Of a DNA stretch of 64,000 nucleotides, positions 44,748 through 53,226 are shown piece after piece. The notes beneath the pieces are model-generated. The model ran no database searches, had not been told where the DNA came from, and saw nothing but the letters and a program-made list of their open reading frames with translations. Every line of letters starts with the position of its first letter. Within the stretch, counting starts at the first letter, position 1. This stretch comes from CAVWZH01 sp963765285 (GTDB lineage Bacteria; Acidobacteriota; Terriglobia; Terriglobales; Acidobacteriaceae), in the NCBI GenBank assembly GCA_963765285.1, contig CAVXVR010000003.1, forward strand, positions 434,001 to 498,000, read 5' to 3'. The translations under genes and the position numbers were made by a program.

Positions 44748-44949
44748 GCATGGGGCTTTCCGCCGACGAACCCAAGTCTCAGAGGTACATGCGGGATAAG
44801 TCCATTTGTTCAGGTAACTTGGCGGAGGCAGGACATCCGTTGCTGGCTTAGATGGAAACGGCGGGCGTTCGTGTATCCGTAACTATTGCTGAATCTGCGA
44901 CTTACGCGGAAGGGCTTGTTTTGGCTCACGCGCGGCGTTCGTGCCGACT

Positions 44950-44994
44950 GAGATTCCTCGGCCCGCAAAGCAAAACGCGGGCTCTCGGAATGAC
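44950..44994 (-). repeat. Dispersed CGTCATCCCGAAGG-type repeat, copy 3 (reverse)
   Basis: Reads, on the reverse strand, GTCATTCCGAGAGCCCGCGT, then TTTGCTTTGCGGGCCGAGGA. This is the same layout as 21451-21505 and 24366-24418 with substitutions. It lies between the lipoprotein gene and kdpC. Confidence 0.65.
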
Positions 44995-45011
44995 AAGGTG
45001 TTGGAAAGACT

Positions 45012-45590
45012 CTAGTGAGTCACGCCGAACTGAGCGTCCAGGTCGAGGTTTAGTTCCAGGACGTTGACGCGCGGTTCGCCAAGGAAGCCCCACTGGCGTC
45101 CCTCGGTGTGCTTGAGGACTAGGCGGCTGATTTCTGCTGTTGTAGTCTTGCGCGCCCGCGCCACCCTGGGGACCTGATACTGGGCTGCGGCTGGCGAGAT
45201 CTCGGGATCCAGGCCCGATGCCGAAGTGGTTACGAGATCAATCGGGACAGGAACGCCGGGATTTTCTTTCTGCAACTCGGCGGCATCGGTGGTGACTCGC
45301 GTGATCAGTTTGGCGTTGGTTGGACCCAGGTTCGATCCCCCGGAACTGGTGGCGTCGTAACCTGCGTCGCCCGCCGCGGAAGGACGCGAATGAAAATAGC
45401 CAGCGCCTGAGAACGCCTGCCCGATAATGCGCGAGCCTACAACTTTGCCGTCTCGCTCTATAAGCTGGCCGTTGGCCTTCTCTTTCATGAACAACTGCGC
45501 CAAGCCTGTGATGACAAGCGGGTAGAGAATCCCCAGCAGAATCGTCGTCACCACAGTCATCAACAACGCAGTAATCAGATTCTTTTTCAT
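45012..45590 (-). CDS. kdpC: Potassium-transporting ATPase subunit C
   Basis: Single-span subunit of the high-affinity Kdp potassium pump, 192 residues. It starts MKKNLITALLMTVVTTILLG at the ATG at 45590, which leaves 11 bases after the kdpB stop; a GTG at 45605 overlapping that stop (GTGA) is possible. Conserved features are GQAFSGAGYFHSRPSAAG, NLGPTNAKLI, PIDLVTTSASGLDPEISPAA and the C-terminal NVLELNLDLD. It helps couple ATP binding in KdpB to transport. It is the last gene of the kdpFABC operon. Confidence 0.95.
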   Translation of the reverse strand: MKKNLITALLMTVVTTILLGILYPLVITGLAQLFMKEKANGQLIERDGKVVGSRIIGQAFSGAGYFHSRPSAAGDAGYDATSSGGSNLGPTNAKLITRVTTDAAELQKENPGVPVPIDLVTTSASGLDPEISPAAAQYQVPRVARARKTTTAEISRLVLKHTEGRQWGFLGEPRVNVLELNLDLDAQFGVTH

Positions 45591-45601
45591 AGATCCATTT
45601 C

Positions 45602-47647
45602 TCACGCCATTCCAATGCTGGTAATTGCCATATCAATCAGCTTGATCCCAACAAAGGGCACAATCACGCCGCCGACGCCGTAAATGAACAGATTGTTCCG
45701 CAACAACGCTGCCGCTCCCATGGGGCGGTACTTCACGCCACGCAGCGCCAGGGGAATCAAAGCAATGATGATCAGCGCGTTGAAGATCACAGCCGACAAC
45801 ACGGCGGACTCGGGAGTTTTGAGATGCATGACGTTCAGCGCATTCAGCACAGGAAAGGTCCCGGCGAACATAGCGGGGATTATGGCGAAATATTTGGCCA
45901 CATCGTTGGCGATGGAAAACGTCGTCAGTGCGCCGCGGGTCATCAGGAGCTGTTTGCCGATTTCCACGATTTCAATCAGCTTGGTGGGATTCGAATCCAG
46001 GTCCACCATGTTTCCCGCTTCTTTGGCGGCTTGGGTCCCGGTGTTCATCGCAACTCCGACGTCAGCCTGGGCCAGCGCGGGAGCGTCGTTCGTGCCATCG
46101 CCTGTCATCGCGACTAGTTTGCCGTCCGCCTGCTCACGCCGGATCAGGTCCATCTTGTCTTTGGGCGTGGCCTGCGCCAGAAAATCATCCACTCCGGCTT
46201 CGCGGGCAATCGCCGCCGCGGTGAGCGGATTGTCGCCGGTGATCATGACCGTCTTGATCCCCATGGCGTTGAGTTGTTTGAAGCGCTCCTTCATGCCGCC
46301 CTTGACGATGTCTTTGAGATAAATCACGCCGAGGGCGCGGTGATTTTCCGAAACCACCAGCGGGGTTCCGCCGGAACGCGCGATCTGCTCAACCGACGCC
46401 TGCACTTCACGCGGCATGGTTGTGCCAGAATCCTGCAGGTATTTGACGATGGCGTCGACTGAACCTTTCCGGATCTCGCGGCCATCCAGGTTGACGCCTG
46501 ACATGCGGGTTTGTGCGGTGAACGGCACGAAGACAGCTTCGTGCGCCGCCAGTTCCCTGCCCCGCAGGGCGTAGCGTTCTTTTGCGAGAACGACGATCGA
46601 GCGGCCTTCAGGAGTTTCATCGGCGAGTGATGAGAGTTGCGCCGCATCAGCGATCTCGGCTTCGGTAATTCCGGGAGCTGCGATGAACTCAGCGGCTTGG
46701 CGATTGCCCAGCGTAATCGTTCCCGTTTTGTCGAGAAGCAGGGTGTTGACGTCGCCGGCCGCTTCCACAGCTCTTCCTGACATGGCCAGGACGTTGTGCT
46801 GCACCAGTCGGTCCATGCCGGCAATACCGATGGCGGAAAGCAGGCCTCCAATCGTGGTCGGAATCAGGCACACCAGCAGAGACACTAGAACAAACACGGT
46901 TTGCGGCGAACCGGAATAAATGGCCAGAGGTTGCAGCGTGACAACAGCCAGCAGAAAAATAATTGTCAGGCCCGCCAGCAGGATGTTGAGCGCGATCTCG
47001 TTCGGAGTCTTCTGCCGCTCCGCGCCCTCGACCAACGCGATCATGCGATCCAGAAAGGTTTCGCCCGGATTCGACGTGATCCGCACTTTGATGTGATCGG
47101 AGAGAACGCGAGTGCCTCCAGTGACCGCGGAGCGGTCACCGCCAGCTTCGCGAATCACGGGCGCTGATTCGCCGGTAATCGCAGATTCGTCGACCGAAGC
47201 CACTCCTTCGATGATTTCTCCGTCGCTGGGAATCAACTCACCAGCAGCAACCATCACCAGGTCGCCGGAACAGAGCTTCGAGCTGGCAATTTGCTCGATC
47301 TTGCCATCGGCCAGCAGACGATTGGCCATGGTTTCCGCGCGGGCTTTACGCAAAGAATCGGCTTGCGCCTTGCCGCGGCCTTCGGCCATGGCTTCGGCGA
47401 AGTTGGCAAACAGGACCGTGAACCACAGCCATAGAGTGATTTGCAGATTGAAACCAAAGCCGGCCTCGTGGCGCAACATGTTCCGAAGCAGCAGGATGGT
47501 CGTGGCGACACTGCCCACCTCGACCACAAACATGACCGGATTGCCCATCATGTGGCGCGGGTTGAGCTTCAGTAAACAATCCAGGATCGCGCGGCGCACG
47601 ATCTTCACTTCCCAAATCGCTCCCGATTTATGTTTCTTGTCTGCCAT
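45602..47647 (-). CDS. kdpB: Potassium-transporting ATPase subunit B (P-type ATPase)
   Basis: Catalytic P-type ATPase subunit of 681 residues. The phosphorylation motif DKTGT is at Asp306 (LLLDKTGTITLG). TGES in the actuator domain and the TGDGTNDAPALAQADVGVAM hinge motif are present. Helix content matches KdpB, and its length equals the E. coli protein (682). It lies five bases after the kdpA stop. It energises K+ entry through KdpA, in the unusual split where ATPase and channel are separate subunits. Confidence 0.96.
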   Translation of the reverse strand: MADKKHKSGAIWEVKIVRRAILDCLLKLNPRHMMGNPVMFVVEVGSVATTILLLRNMLRHEAGFGFNLQITLWLWFTVLFANFAEAMAEGRGKAQADSLRKARAETMANRLLADGKIEQIASSKLCSGDLVMVAAGELIPSDGEIIEGVASVDESAITGESAPVIREAGGDRSAVTGGTRVLSDHIKVRITSNPGETFLDRMIALVEGAERQKTPNEIALNILLAGLTIIFLLAVVTLQPLAIYSGSPQTVFVLVSLLVCLIPTTIGGLLSAIGIAGMDRLVQHNVLAMSGRAVEAAGDVNTLLLDKTGTITLGNRQAAEFIAAPGITEAEIADAAQLSSLADETPEGRSIVVLAKERYALRGRELAAHEAVFVPFTAQTRMSGVNLDGREIRKGSVDAIVKYLQDSGTTMPREVQASVEQIARSGGTPLVVSENHRALGVIYLKDIVKGGMKERFKQLNAMGIKTVMITGDNPLTAAAIAREAGVDDFLAQATPKDKMDLIRREQADGKLVAMTGDGTNDAPALAQADVGVAMNTGTQAAKEAGNMVDLDSNPTKLIEIVEIGKQLLMTRGALTTFSIANDVAKYFAIIPAMFAGTFPVLNALNVMHLKTPESAVLSAVIFNALIIIALIPLALRGVKYRPMGAAALLRNNLFIYGVGGVIVPFVGIKLIDMAITSIGMA

Positions 47648-47652
47648 AGGCC

Positions 47653-49428
47653 TCAGAAAGTTTTGCCTGCCCCCATTAATAAGTGCTCAAGGATCGGCCC
47701 AAGGCTTAGGGCCGGGAAAAACGTTAGTGCACCCACAATCAGAATCACACCCACCAGAAGCACCGTGAACAACGGCGTCGTGACCGGGAACGTGCCCAGC
47801 GAGGGAGGCACATATTTCTTTTTCGCCAGATTTCCCGCAATCGCCAGCATGGGAATAATCATGAAAAAGCGCCCCACCAGCATGGTCAGCGCGCCGGCAG
47901 TGTTGTACCAGGGTGTGTTGCCATTGAGACCGCCGAAGGCTGAACCGTTGTTTCCCGCCTGCGAAGTGAACGAGTAGAGAATCTGCGTAAGCCCGTGGGG
48001 GCCGGGATTGCTGATGCTCGACGTGCCGAGTCCTTCGACCGACGAGATTCCCGTGAGCACCAGGATGACGAGTGGAAAGACCAGCGTGACCAGCATGGCC
48101 ATTTTCACGTCGTAAGCTTCGATTTTTTTGCCCAGGTATTCCGGCGTGCGGCCGACCATCAGGCCGGCGATGAATACGGCAAGAACGACGTAGATCAAGA
48201 TTCCATACAATCCCGCGCCGACGCCCCCGAACACGGTTTCGCTGAGCATGATGTTGACCAGCGGCACCATCCCGCCCAATGGAGTGTAGGAATCATGCCA
48301 GCCGTTAATGGCGCCGCAGCTTGCGTCCGTTGTGATGGTGGCGAACAGGGTGGAATCGGCAATCCCAAATCGTGTTTCCTTGCCTTCCATATTGCCGCCG
48401 GGTTGGGTCCGGCTGGCTTGCTGATTGACTCCGTGCAGTAGCGGATTTCCGCCAGCTTCGGCCCAATACGCAGTGGTCACTCCGGCAAGGAAGAGAACTG
48501 CCATCGCCGCCCAGACTGCCCAGCCGTGACGTTGCGATCCGGTCATCCGGCCCAGGGTGTAGGTCAAACCTGCGGGGATGGCGAAGATGAACAGCATCTC
48601 AAGGTAGTTGCTGAGAGGCGTGGGATTTTCAAACGGGTGGGAACTGTTGGCATTGAAGAACCCCCCGCCGTTGGTGCCCAGCTCTTTGATCGCTTCCTGC
48701 GAAGCCGCGGGCCCCTGCGCAATGATCTGGTCGGTCACGGTGCTGGTCACTGGTTTGCCGTCTGGGCCGGCTTTCTGGACCTGTTGCGGCTCGACCGGCT
48801 TTACCGTGTCATATGGTCTGAGATTCTGCACCACGCCTTGCGACACCAGCAGTAGAGCGCCCACGATGGACATGGGCAGCAGAATCCAGAGCGTAGCCCG
48901 TGTCATGTCGACCCAGAAGTTGCCGATGGTTTCTTTTTCCCGGCGAGCGATGCCTCGAACAAAAGCGATCGCCAGCGCGATGCCGACAGCGGCCGAGATG
49001 AAGTTGTGATAAGCCAGCCCAGCCATCTGGGTGAAATAGCTCATCGTGCTTTCGCCCGAATAGTTTTGCCAGTTGGTGTTGGTAGTAAACGACGCAGCTG
49101 TGTTAAACGCCAGGGCGACCGGGGATACGGCGCCAAACTTCTGCGGATTCCAGGGTAGGAATTGCTGCAGCCGTTCGATCAGGTAGAGCAGCAGCATGGA
49201 AACGCCGCTGAAGAGCAACATGGCGGCAGCGTATTCCGTCCAGCGCATGTCATGATTTTCGTCCACGCCTGTCACCCGATACAGCAGGCGCTCCAGCGGA
49301 CGGGCCGCAAAATCGAGAAAGGTGCGCTCGCGATTGAACACCCGCGCCATGAACACCCCGAGCGGTTTCGTGACCGCGAGGATCAGCGCGAGGTATAGAC
49401 CGATTTGAAGCCAGCCATTCGCCGTCAT
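47653..49428 (-). CDS. kdpA: Potassium-transporting ATPase subunit A (channel-like)
   Basis: Membrane subunit that binds K+, of the superfamily of K+ transporters, 591 residues. Family landmarks are GVFMARVFNRERTFLDF near the N-terminus, NTAASFTTNTNWQNYSGE and GTNGGGFFNANSSHPFENP, which form selectivity-filter loops, and SNPGPHGLTQILYSFTSQAG. Start at 49428, three bases after kdpF. Long extracellular loops are normal for the family. Confidence 0.96.
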   Translation of the reverse strand: MTANGWLQIGLYLALILAVTKPLGVFMARVFNRERTFLDFAARPLERLLYRVTGVDENHDMRWTEYAAAMLLFSGVSMLLLYLIERLQQFLPWNPQKFGAVSPVALAFNTAASFTTNTNWQNYSGESTMSYFTQMAGLAYHNFISAAVGIALAIAFVRGIARREKETIGNFWVDMTRATLWILLPMSIVGALLLVSQGVVQNLRPYDTVKPVEPQQVQKAGPDGKPVTSTVTDQIIAQGPAASQEAIKELGTNGGGFFNANSSHPFENPTPLSNYLEMLFIFAIPAGLTYTLGRMTGSQRHGWAVWAAMAVLFLAGVTTAYWAEAGGNPLLHGVNQQASRTQPGGNMEGKETRFGIADSTLFATITTDASCGAINGWHDSYTPLGGMVPLVNIMLSETVFGGVGAGLYGILIYVVLAVFIAGLMVGRTPEYLGKKIEAYDVKMAMLVTLVFPLVILVLTGISSVEGLGTSSISNPGPHGLTQILYSFTSQAGNNGSAFGGLNGNTPWYNTAGALTMLVGRFFMIIPMLAIAGNLAKKKYVPPSLGTFPVTTPLFTVLLVGVILIVGALTFFPALSLGPILEHLLMGAGKTF

Positions 49429-49431
49429 TTC

Positions 49432-49521
49432 TTAGAATTTCTCCGGCCGCAACAGGGCGTACAGCAGATAGATCATCAACAGCGCGCTCACCGCCAGCAT
49501 GACAATCGATTCCAAACTCAT
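49432..49521 (-). CDS. kdpF: KdpF, 29-residue membrane subunit
   Basis: Tiny single-span stabilising subunit of the Kdp pump, directly upstream of kdpA (three-base gap). It reads MSLESIVMLAVSALL followed by the family-typical YLLYALLRPEKF end, matching the KdpF pattern of a hydrophobic helix ending in Tyr-x-x-x-Leu-x-x-Pro-Glu-x-Phe. A GAGAGG ribosome site lies just before the ATG at 49521. Its size falls below most gene-calling thresholds. Confidence 0.9.
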   Translation of the reverse strand: MSLESIVMLAVSALLMIYLLYALLRPEKF

Positions 49522-49532
49522 GGCATTTCCTC

Positions 49533-49619
49533 TCAACGAATCCGATCGCAGAAGCGCACATAGGCGATGGCCAGAACGAAAAACGCCACTGCGATTCCCA
49601 CAAAGATCACGTCCTGCAT
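49533..49619 (-). CDS. 28-residue membrane peptide upstream of kdpF
   Basis: Small open frame, MQDVIFVGIAVAFFVLAIAY then VRFCDRIR, with one predicted transmembrane helix and a basic Cys-containing tail. A strong AAGGAGAA ribosome site precedes the ATG at 49619, and it ends 11 bases before the kdpF start. I recall peptides of the same pattern (helix then Tyr-V-x-x-C-D-R) at this place in other kdp operons, but the function is not established. It could be an additional stabiliser or regulator of the pump. Confidence 0.75.
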   Translation of the reverse strand: MQDVIFVGIAVAFFVLAIAYVRFCDRIR

Positions 49620-49659
49620 ATGCCTTCTCCTTCGGATCCAAGCCTCATGCAACCAGGTT

Positions 49660-51350
49660 TCAAAATTTCACCAGCAGAGCCAGATTGATGCGGTTTTCAA
49701 TCTTGCGCAGATCAGGCGTAAAGCCGTTCACCATCGATCCGGGAGGCCCACGTATTGCCGCCCGCAGGAGTGATGCCACCTGGTCCCGTGAAATACGGCA
49801 CGTTGGCCGCCCGATGGTTAAACTCCCAGCGGAAAGTGATGTACTGGCTGGGCATGTAATCGAAGGTAGCCGAGGCGTCCCAGGCCTTGTATGGATCTCC
49901 GGGATTCTCGGTGAAGTACGGCGTTCCCGAAGCAGCGGTCGCGCCATTGATCGGTGGCAGCAGAACCAGGTAGCGCCCGGGATTGTTGATCTTGCCCGCC
50001 GCCCAGCGTCAGGCCGTACAGGTCCTTGTGAAACCAGAAACGGTTGTAGAACATGAATCCCAGAAACGACTGCTTGGGGAAGACCACGGGTTGGCCATTC
50101 ACAATGTGGGTGGAGTTGCCCATGCAGCTCACCCCTCCGCCGTGCTCGCAGCCCATGTCTCCGGTGAGCGAGAGGGCCATTTTGTCGAGGAACTTCTCAG
50201 GCCGGTCGTAGTATTTGTACTCGATGCTGTCGTCGGTGTGATAGCGGACACGGCCCGGTACACCCAACGCATCCTCGCCGAGCGCGTATTGATTGCCCAG
50301 AACCTCCCAGGAACCGTTGGGGCGCCACAGTATCTGGCCGCCAACGCCGGGCCGGTTGTTGAACCGGCCGTAAGATTGCCATCCATTGATGAACCATGGC
50401 TCGATCTTTAAGTGTTCCGTGGGGAAAATCTGCACTCGGGCACCATTAAAAAACCACGGCGTATTGGACGACACGTACGAAGGCTGATAGGCCCAGTTGT
50501 CGAAGTTGTAGTAGCTGAACAGGCCGATGTAGGAGACGAAAATTCCCGCGTCTACGTTGATTCCGTGCAAGGCGTTGATATGGTAGCCGCCGTAAGCTTC
50601 CGTCAGATACCGGTAGGCGTCGGCCAAGTCCCATTGGCCGCGGGCTGGGCTGGCGTCATTGCGGGGGGTGGTGGTGGAATACATGCCGAACTGGGTCATC
50701 AACCTGGCATGCACGTTGTCGTAATGGAAATCGCCTCCCACACCCAACTGCGTGACCTGAACTTCGTTGGATCGAAAGACTTCGCTGGATCCGCCGATGG
50801 TGTCGTCCTTAGGATGGTTGAAGTCGTAAATGTAGTCGACGTCGGCCCGGATTTCCGGGGTGAAGAATTTGCTATCGAACGGTAATTCCTTGGTGCGGGC
50901 GTTGCCGTTGAGCCAGGTGAAATCGGCAAACGAGAAGGGTTCAGCCTTGGGCTTCTTTTCCGGGTCCGGAAGGGTTTGGCGCTCACTTTGAGCCGGGAAT
51001 GCCGAGCTGGCGATTGCCGGAGGTTGAACCACCGCAACCGGCGACTCGGTCGCTGCGGGATTGCCGGCTGACGCCCCGGCGTTATTGCCCACGACGCTAT
51101 TGCCCGGGACCACGGGCGCGGCACCCTGCTTTTGCTGCTCTCTCTCCAGGCGGTCGACTTTCGCGGCCAGTTGGCGGATCAGATCCCGCAATTCCTGCAC
51201 TTCTTTCGCGCTGGCCGCGGGAGTCTGCGAGGCTGCGTCCTGCCCATGTAAAGCTGGCGAGAGCAGGATAGCGGCCGCCACAACCAGGGCCACGCCCCGG
51301 CCCGCTTTTCGAGAAAACTCGCGATTCCGAATTTCAAGATTCATGGCCAT
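49660..51350 (-). pseudogene. Outer-membrane beta-barrel protein in the kdp cluster, frameshifted near its C-terminus
   Basis: Exported porin-like protein. The ATG at 51350 follows GGAGA; the frame upstream is not needed. A signal peptide (GVALVVAAAILLSPALHGQ), a coiled coil (VQELRDLIRQLAAKVDRLER) and a Pro/Ala linker precede about 350 residues of barrel-like strands (NHPKDDTIGGSSEVFRSNEV, GVGGDFHYDNVHARLMTQFG). The frame is lost at about 49995. Removing one G from the GGG there, and one from the GGG at 49747-49749, restores the strands GKINNPGRYLVLLPP, TFRWEFNHR and the end ENRINLALLVKF, with terminal Phe. The gene lies immediately upstream of kdpF and its peptide (40 bases) on the same strand, so it is probably cotranscribed. 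The intact part alone reads to 49818. Confidence 0.8.
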
Positions 51351-51566
51351 AATTTCTCCGTGTGCCCTTGTGGATGAAATCTTGCGACACAAGGGGTTCA
51401 CTCTTCGGCAGAAAATTGCATTTGCGCTCCCGGACCAATGCGGCAAAAAACCGCAGCATAAAACCTGCTGCGCCGCCGCATAACAATACGAAGAGGAGCA
51501 TCATCGCCACTGTCACGGCACACTTCTCAATCCCGGTGTTATGGGGTAATTGGACGACTTCAGGCG

Positions 51567-51605
51567 TAAAGGCGGAATTAAGGATTCATAAAGATTTCAT
51601 AAAGG
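51567..51605 (-). promoter_or_regulatory. Four tandem TAAAG half-sites with exact 11-bp period (candidate KdpE operator)
   Basis: On the + strand TAAAGG (51567), TTAAGG (51578), TAAAGA (51589) and TAAAGG (51600) start exactly 11 bases apart. Read in the direction of transcription (reverse strand) the unit is CCTTTA or TCTTTA. OmpR/PhoB-family regulators such as KdpE bind direct repeats of about this spacing. The array lies about 217 bases before the barrel gene, the first gene of the barrel-kdpFABC unit. Confidence 0.7.
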
Positions 51606-51636
51606 CGCACCAGGCAGACCACTGGTTCGCGAGCCC

Positions 51637-52038
51637 TCACTGAACGCCCGAACCGGTGCCCGGGTCGAAACGACAGACGGCCCACAGCTCGCTTCGGATA
51701 TAGCGCGCATCTCCGACAACCGATTCGAGTTTCTTGTTCAGCGCCGCCAGAATGCGCAGAAAATCAGCACGGTTCATATGACGCGAACCTGTGTTGAGCC
51801 GCGTGTGCGGAGCCACGATGTTCGTGTGATGGCCCATAAGAAATACCAGCATCTCGAACTCTTGGTCGTTTAACTGGATCTCGCGACCCCTGACCGTCAC
51901 CCGGCGGAAACTGAGGTCGATGCGGAAATCGCCCTTGGCCACAACCCCGTGTTCCTGACTTTCGGCAGACCAAGTTGCCGGCCGCTCAACCTTCCCTAAG
52001 TGATTGCCTAACTTGCTGATGCTCGAAATGCTTGCCAT
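51637..52038 (-). CDS. Orphan OmpR-type winged-helix DNA-binding protein
   Basis: Protein of 133 residues comprising only the C-terminal winged-helix domain of OmpR/KdpE-like regulators. The pattern GDFRIDLSFRRVTVRGREI, then LNDQEFEMLVFLMGHH, and the end RSELWAVCRFDPGTG parallels the KdpE output domain encoded at 52522 (GDFHIDMAAHKVSVRRRDVH, LTPKEFDLLVYLARH, YRFEPGK). No receiver domain is present. The recognition helix region is shifted (TRLNTGSRHMNRADFLRIL) and lacks the usual glycine spacing, so DNA contact may differ. The ATG at 52038 follows AGGAG. It is probably cotranscribed with the 86-residue gene 15 bases upstream. Confidence 0.72.
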   Translation of the reverse strand: MASISSISKLGNHLGKVERPATWSAESQEHGVVAKGDFRIDLSFRRVTVRGREIQLNDQEFEMLVFLMGHHTNIVAPHTRLNTGSRHMNRADFLRILAALNKKLESVVGDARYIRSELWAVCRFDPGTGSGVQ

Positions 52039-52053
52039 CGAAATCTCCTGACC

Positions 52054-52314
52054 TCAGCAACCCCAATCGGCTTCGCCTGGCTTGGCGAAATAGCGGCGAT
52101 TCTGATTTTCCTGCTCTGATGTCGCTGCCAGTTCGAGCAACGCCAACCGCGCCGCCGCTACCATCAATTTGCGCTCGTTCTGGGGTGTCTGATCCCAGGA
52201 AGCCGCCACCGCCTCGTTTCCGTCCTGACAGTCGAAATCATGCGCCAGAGCGTCCTGATAGTGATGGAAAAGCCTTGCCAGTTCTTCCGCAGAAACATTC
52301 TGAATTGACGCCAT
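52054..52314 (-). CDS. Small hypothetical protein of 86 residues
   Basis: Starts MASIQNVSAEELARLFHHYQ and ends WGC. It is mostly helical and acidic (EELARLFHHYQDALAHDFDC, ERKLMVAAARLALLELAATS), with no recognised domain or signal. AAGGCAAGG lies just before the ATG at 52314. It is on the kdp strand, 15 bases ahead of the orphan winged-helix gene, so the pair probably forms one unit, possibly with a regulatory role. A longer alternative frame (52164-52418) overlaps it and is less convincing. Confidence 0.55.
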   Translation of the reverse strand: MASIQNVSAEELARLFHHYQDALAHDFDCQDGNEAVAASWDQTPQNERKLMVAAARLALLELAATSEQENQNRRYFAKPGEADWGC

Positions 52315-52463
52315 ACCTTGCCTTTCTGTGGGCCGGTGAGAGCCTCGGCCGGCTTGCGCAGGCCGATGGGATATTTCAGGAACTGCAAAAACATATTGAC
52401 CATTGCAAGTACGACCATGGATTGCTGCTCTCCCGACTTCCCTTGATTTGATTATTCCGGGCG

Positions 52464-52502
52464 TAAAGATTGAATAAAGACTTCGTAGAATGTTCGTAAG
52501 CT
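52464..52502 (-). promoter_or_regulatory. Second 11-bp-period TAAAGA array (candidate KdpE operator)
   Basis: On the + strand TAAAGA (52464), TAAAGA (52475), TAGAAT (52486) and TAAGCT (52497) start 11 bases apart; the first two are exact. The 9-mer GGCGTAAAG at 52460-52468 is identical to 51563-51571 in the first array. It lies between the kdpE stop and the start of the 86-residue/winged-helix unit. Confidence 0.6.
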
Positions 52503-52521
52503 GGCAGGCTGTGGAAAGCGG

Positions 52522-53226
52522 CTATTTCCCGGGCTCAAAGCGGTAACCCACCCAGGGTTCGGTGACGATGTACCGCGGCGAAGAGGCGTTGGGTTCCAAT
52601 TTCTTACGTAGTTGCCCCACAAAAACCCGAAGATACTCCACCTGTTCCGTGCTCTGTCCGCCCCAGATCGCGCTCAGCAGCGCGCGGTGAGTGACCACTT
52701 TGCCGGCATGGCGGGCGAGGTAGACGAGCAAATCGAATTCCTTGGGCGTGAGATGCACATCGCGGCGGCGCACAGAGACTTTATGGGCCGCCATGTCGAT
52801 GTGAAAATCCCCCATTTCGATTACGGGCTCAGCTTCTGTTTCTGCGGCGGGAACGCGCCGGAGGTTGGCGCGTACCCGCGCCAGCAATTCTTCGATGCCG
52901 AACGGCTTGGTGACATAGTCATCGGCGCCGGCGTCGAGCGCCTGCACCTTGGTTCGTTCCTCGCCGCGCACAGAAAGCACAATGATCGGGACCTTGGTGG
53001 AGGGGCGCAACCGCCGGCAAAGCTCAAGGCCATCCATGTTGGGCATGGAGAGGTCGGTGATGATCAGGTCCGGACTCCAATCCTTCATGATCTCCAGGGC
53101 AGTCTCGCCATCATTCGCTACCCGAAGATCGTACCCGTGGCTGGAGAGAGAGGTTCGCAAGACTCTCGTGATCTGCGGCTCGTCATCCACCACGAGAATG
53201 CGTTTGTGTTCGGACGCTGCCGGCAT
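52522..53226 (-). CDS. kdpE: KdpE response regulator
   Basis: OmpR-family regulator of 234 residues that activates kdp genes when potassium is scarce or osmolarity is high. The receiver domain has DDE at 14-16, phospho-acceptor Asp58 in LIITDLSMPN, and Lys in VTKPFG near 107. The winged helix ends YIVTEPWVGYRFEPGK. The start at 53226 overlaps the stop of the KdpD-domain gene (TGATG), so translation is coupled. The long open frame upstream to 53595 is a shadow of that gene. The 11-bp-period arrays downstream are its likely targets. Confidence 0.93.
   Translation of the reverse strand: MPAASEHKRILVVDDEPQITRVLRTSLSSHGYDLRVANDGETALEIMKDWSPDLIITDLSMPNMDGLELCRRLRPSTKVPIIVLSVRGEERTKVQALDAGADDYVTKPFGIEELLARVRANLRRVPAAETEAEPVIEMGDFHIDMAAHKVSVRRRDVHLTPKEFDLLVYLARHAGKVVTHRALLSAIWGGQSTEQVEYLRVFVGQLRKKLEPNASSPRYIVTEPWVGYRFEPGK

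Noticed and set aside
51334..51504. Possible small membrane protein (MMLLFVLLCGGAAGFMLRFF onward) just before the barrel gene
   Set aside because: It overlaps the barrel start and lacks a convincing ribosome site; the hydrophobic start may be chance.
52164..52418. 84-codon frame overlapping the 86-residue gene
   Set aside because: The overlap is extensive and the second half is Arg-rich shadow sequence; only the first 35 residues look protein-like.
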